This document shows, one piece after another, positions 4,508-5,154 of a stretch of DNA of 5,154 bases. The stretch comes from JBJKSO01 sp046703825 (GTDB lineage Bacteria; Chloroflexota; Dormibacteria; Aeolococcales; Bog-877), in the NCBI GenBank assembly GCA_046703825.1, contig JBJKSO010000034.1, positions 1 through 5,154 of the forward strand. Reading direction: 5' to 3'. The notes below the pieces were generated by a model. The model saw only the letters and a program-made list of their open reading frames with translations. It made no database searches and had not been told where the DNA came from. Each line of letters opens with the position of its first letter. Within the stretch, counting starts at the first letter, position 1. The translations under genes were made by a program, and so were the position numbers.

Positions 4508-5154
4508 ATGCCAAACCACAAGCACCCGGGGCTCGGCGCGACCCTGGCGCTGCTCCATCCCGGGCCATCGGCGGTGTGTGCACTGGCCACCGCCGCCGCT
4601 GCGAGCGGAGGGCGTCGGAGCTCACGCTGGCTAGCCGCGCTGGCCATGCTGATGGCCCAGTTCAGCACCGGTGCGCTCAACGACCTCTGCGACGCGCCCT
4701 ATGACGCCCGCCACCAGCCCTACAAGCCCCTGGCCAGAGGCCTCGTGTCCCCGGAACAAGCCGCGATGGTTGCCGGCCTCAGCGGCGGGCTCAGCCTGAT
4801 GCTGGCGGGGGCAGCCGGTCGCCCCACCCTGCGGGTGATGGCCCTGGGCCTGGCCAGCGGCTGGGCCTATGACCTCGGCTTGAGCCGGACCTGGGCGTCC
4901 TTTGCCCCCTTCGCGGCGGGCGTGGTCGCGGTTCCCCAAGTCGGCCTCGCCGCGGCCGGCCGCCGGGCCGCCCGGCCGCGGGCCCTGATTGCCCTGAGCG
5001 GCCTGGTCGGACTGTGCCTCCACCTGGCCAACGGGGGACCGGATGCCGACTCCGACCGCCGCGCCGGCCGTCGCAGCCTGCCCGTCAGGCTTGGACGTAG
5101 GCGGTCGCGCCAGGCCGCGGACACTGGTCTGGTGCTCTCCGCTCTGCTGGTGAC
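4508..5154 (+). CDS. UbiA-family membrane prenyltransferase, N-terminal 215 residues (runs off right edge)
   Basis: An open frame without stops from ATG 4508 to the window end encodes a very hydrophobic protein of the UbiA superfamily, integral membrane enzymes that attach isoprenoid chains to aromatic or other acceptors using Mg-bound prenyl diphosphate. Seen: HPGPSAV near the start (17-23); the first Asp-rich motif NDLCDAPYD (N58, D59, D62, D66) followed by the conserved YKPLARGLVS; a conserved loop YDLGLSRTWAS (121-131); and the second Asp-rich motif PDADSDRRAG (D179, D181, D183, G187) followed by RRSLPVRLG. Hydrophobic helices lie around 21-33, 41-57, 86-103, 107-120, 132-149 and 158-174. 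Family members have about 280-300 residues, so the last two or so helices are missing. The motifs differ from protoheme farnesyltransferase (CtaB) despite the neighbouring hemE; the acceptor cannot be named. An in-frame GTG at 4502 is an alternative start; the Shine-Dalgarno sequence is weak. Confidence 0.85.
   Translation, partial: MPNHKHPGLGATLALLHPGPSAVCALATAAAASGGRRSSRWLAALAMLMAQFSTGALNDLCDAPYDARHQPYKPLARGLVSPEQAAMVAGLSGGLSLMLAGAAGRPTLRVMALGLASGWAYDLGLSRTWASFAPFAAGVVAVPQVGLAAAGRRAARPRALIALSGLVGLCLHLANGGPDADSDRRAGRRSLPVRLGRRRSRQAADTGLVLSALLV

Noticed and set aside
4467..4530. A hemE promoter with TTGGCA (minus strand) as -35 and TAACGA as -10.
   Set aside because: The spacing would be 21 nt and the -10 is poor; not good enough to list as a feature.

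Overview
The window is GC-rich and gene-dense. Codons mostly end in G or C, which produces many long antisense shadow frames. It suggests a high-GC bacterium with an exposed peptidoglycan wall. Two envelope-directed peptidoglycan hydrolases (a coiled-coil CHAP protein and a membrane-anchored SLT-like protein), alternative start codons and overlapping genes fit an actinobacterium or a high-GC Chloroflexota/Dormibacterota-like soil lineage. This taxonomic call is an inference with low confidence; no marker in the window settles it.

Left block (1-2160), read on the minus strand from right to left. A promoter-like element near 2130-2159 precedes a secreted CwlO/PcsB-type coiled-coil protein with a C-terminal CHAP domain (1099-2091). 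Next come a single-pass membrane protein with a lysozyme-like transglycosylase domain (457-1095), an unrecognised 65-residue ORF (250-447), and the N-terminus of an M20-family metallopeptidase that runs off the left edge (1-253). Gaps are 3 and 9 nt, then a 4-nt overlap, so this looks like one transcription unit. The first three ORFs share one reading frame, separated only by a TGA and a TAG. The CHAP and SLT proteins should cut the peptide and glycan parts of peptidoglycan, respectively.

Middle (2092-2309): a divergent intergenic region, less GC-rich than its surroundings. It holds a perfect 7-bp-stem palindrome, short direct repeats and a TATAAA element. It leads into a plus-strand Fic-domain protein with a C-terminal winged helix (2310-3443). 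The Fic active-site motif lacks the catalytic histidine, and the usual inhibitory glutamate is also gone. The protein therefore looks like a pseudoenzyme that may act as a DNA-binding regulator.

Right block: hemE (uroporphyrinogen decarboxylase, 3402-4466, minus strand) converges on the Fic gene with a 42-bp tail-to-tail overlap. Only 41 bp from the hemE start, a UbiA-family prenyltransferase starts on the plus strand (4508) and runs off the right edge. No RNA genes, CRISPR arrays, insertion sequences or clear intrinsic terminators were seen.

The most interesting points are the inactive-looking Fic-wHTH protein divergent from a peptidoglycan-hydrolase operon, the shared-frame ORF series with a TGA-C junction, and a possible clamp-binding tail on the Fic protein encoded where it overlaps hemE.
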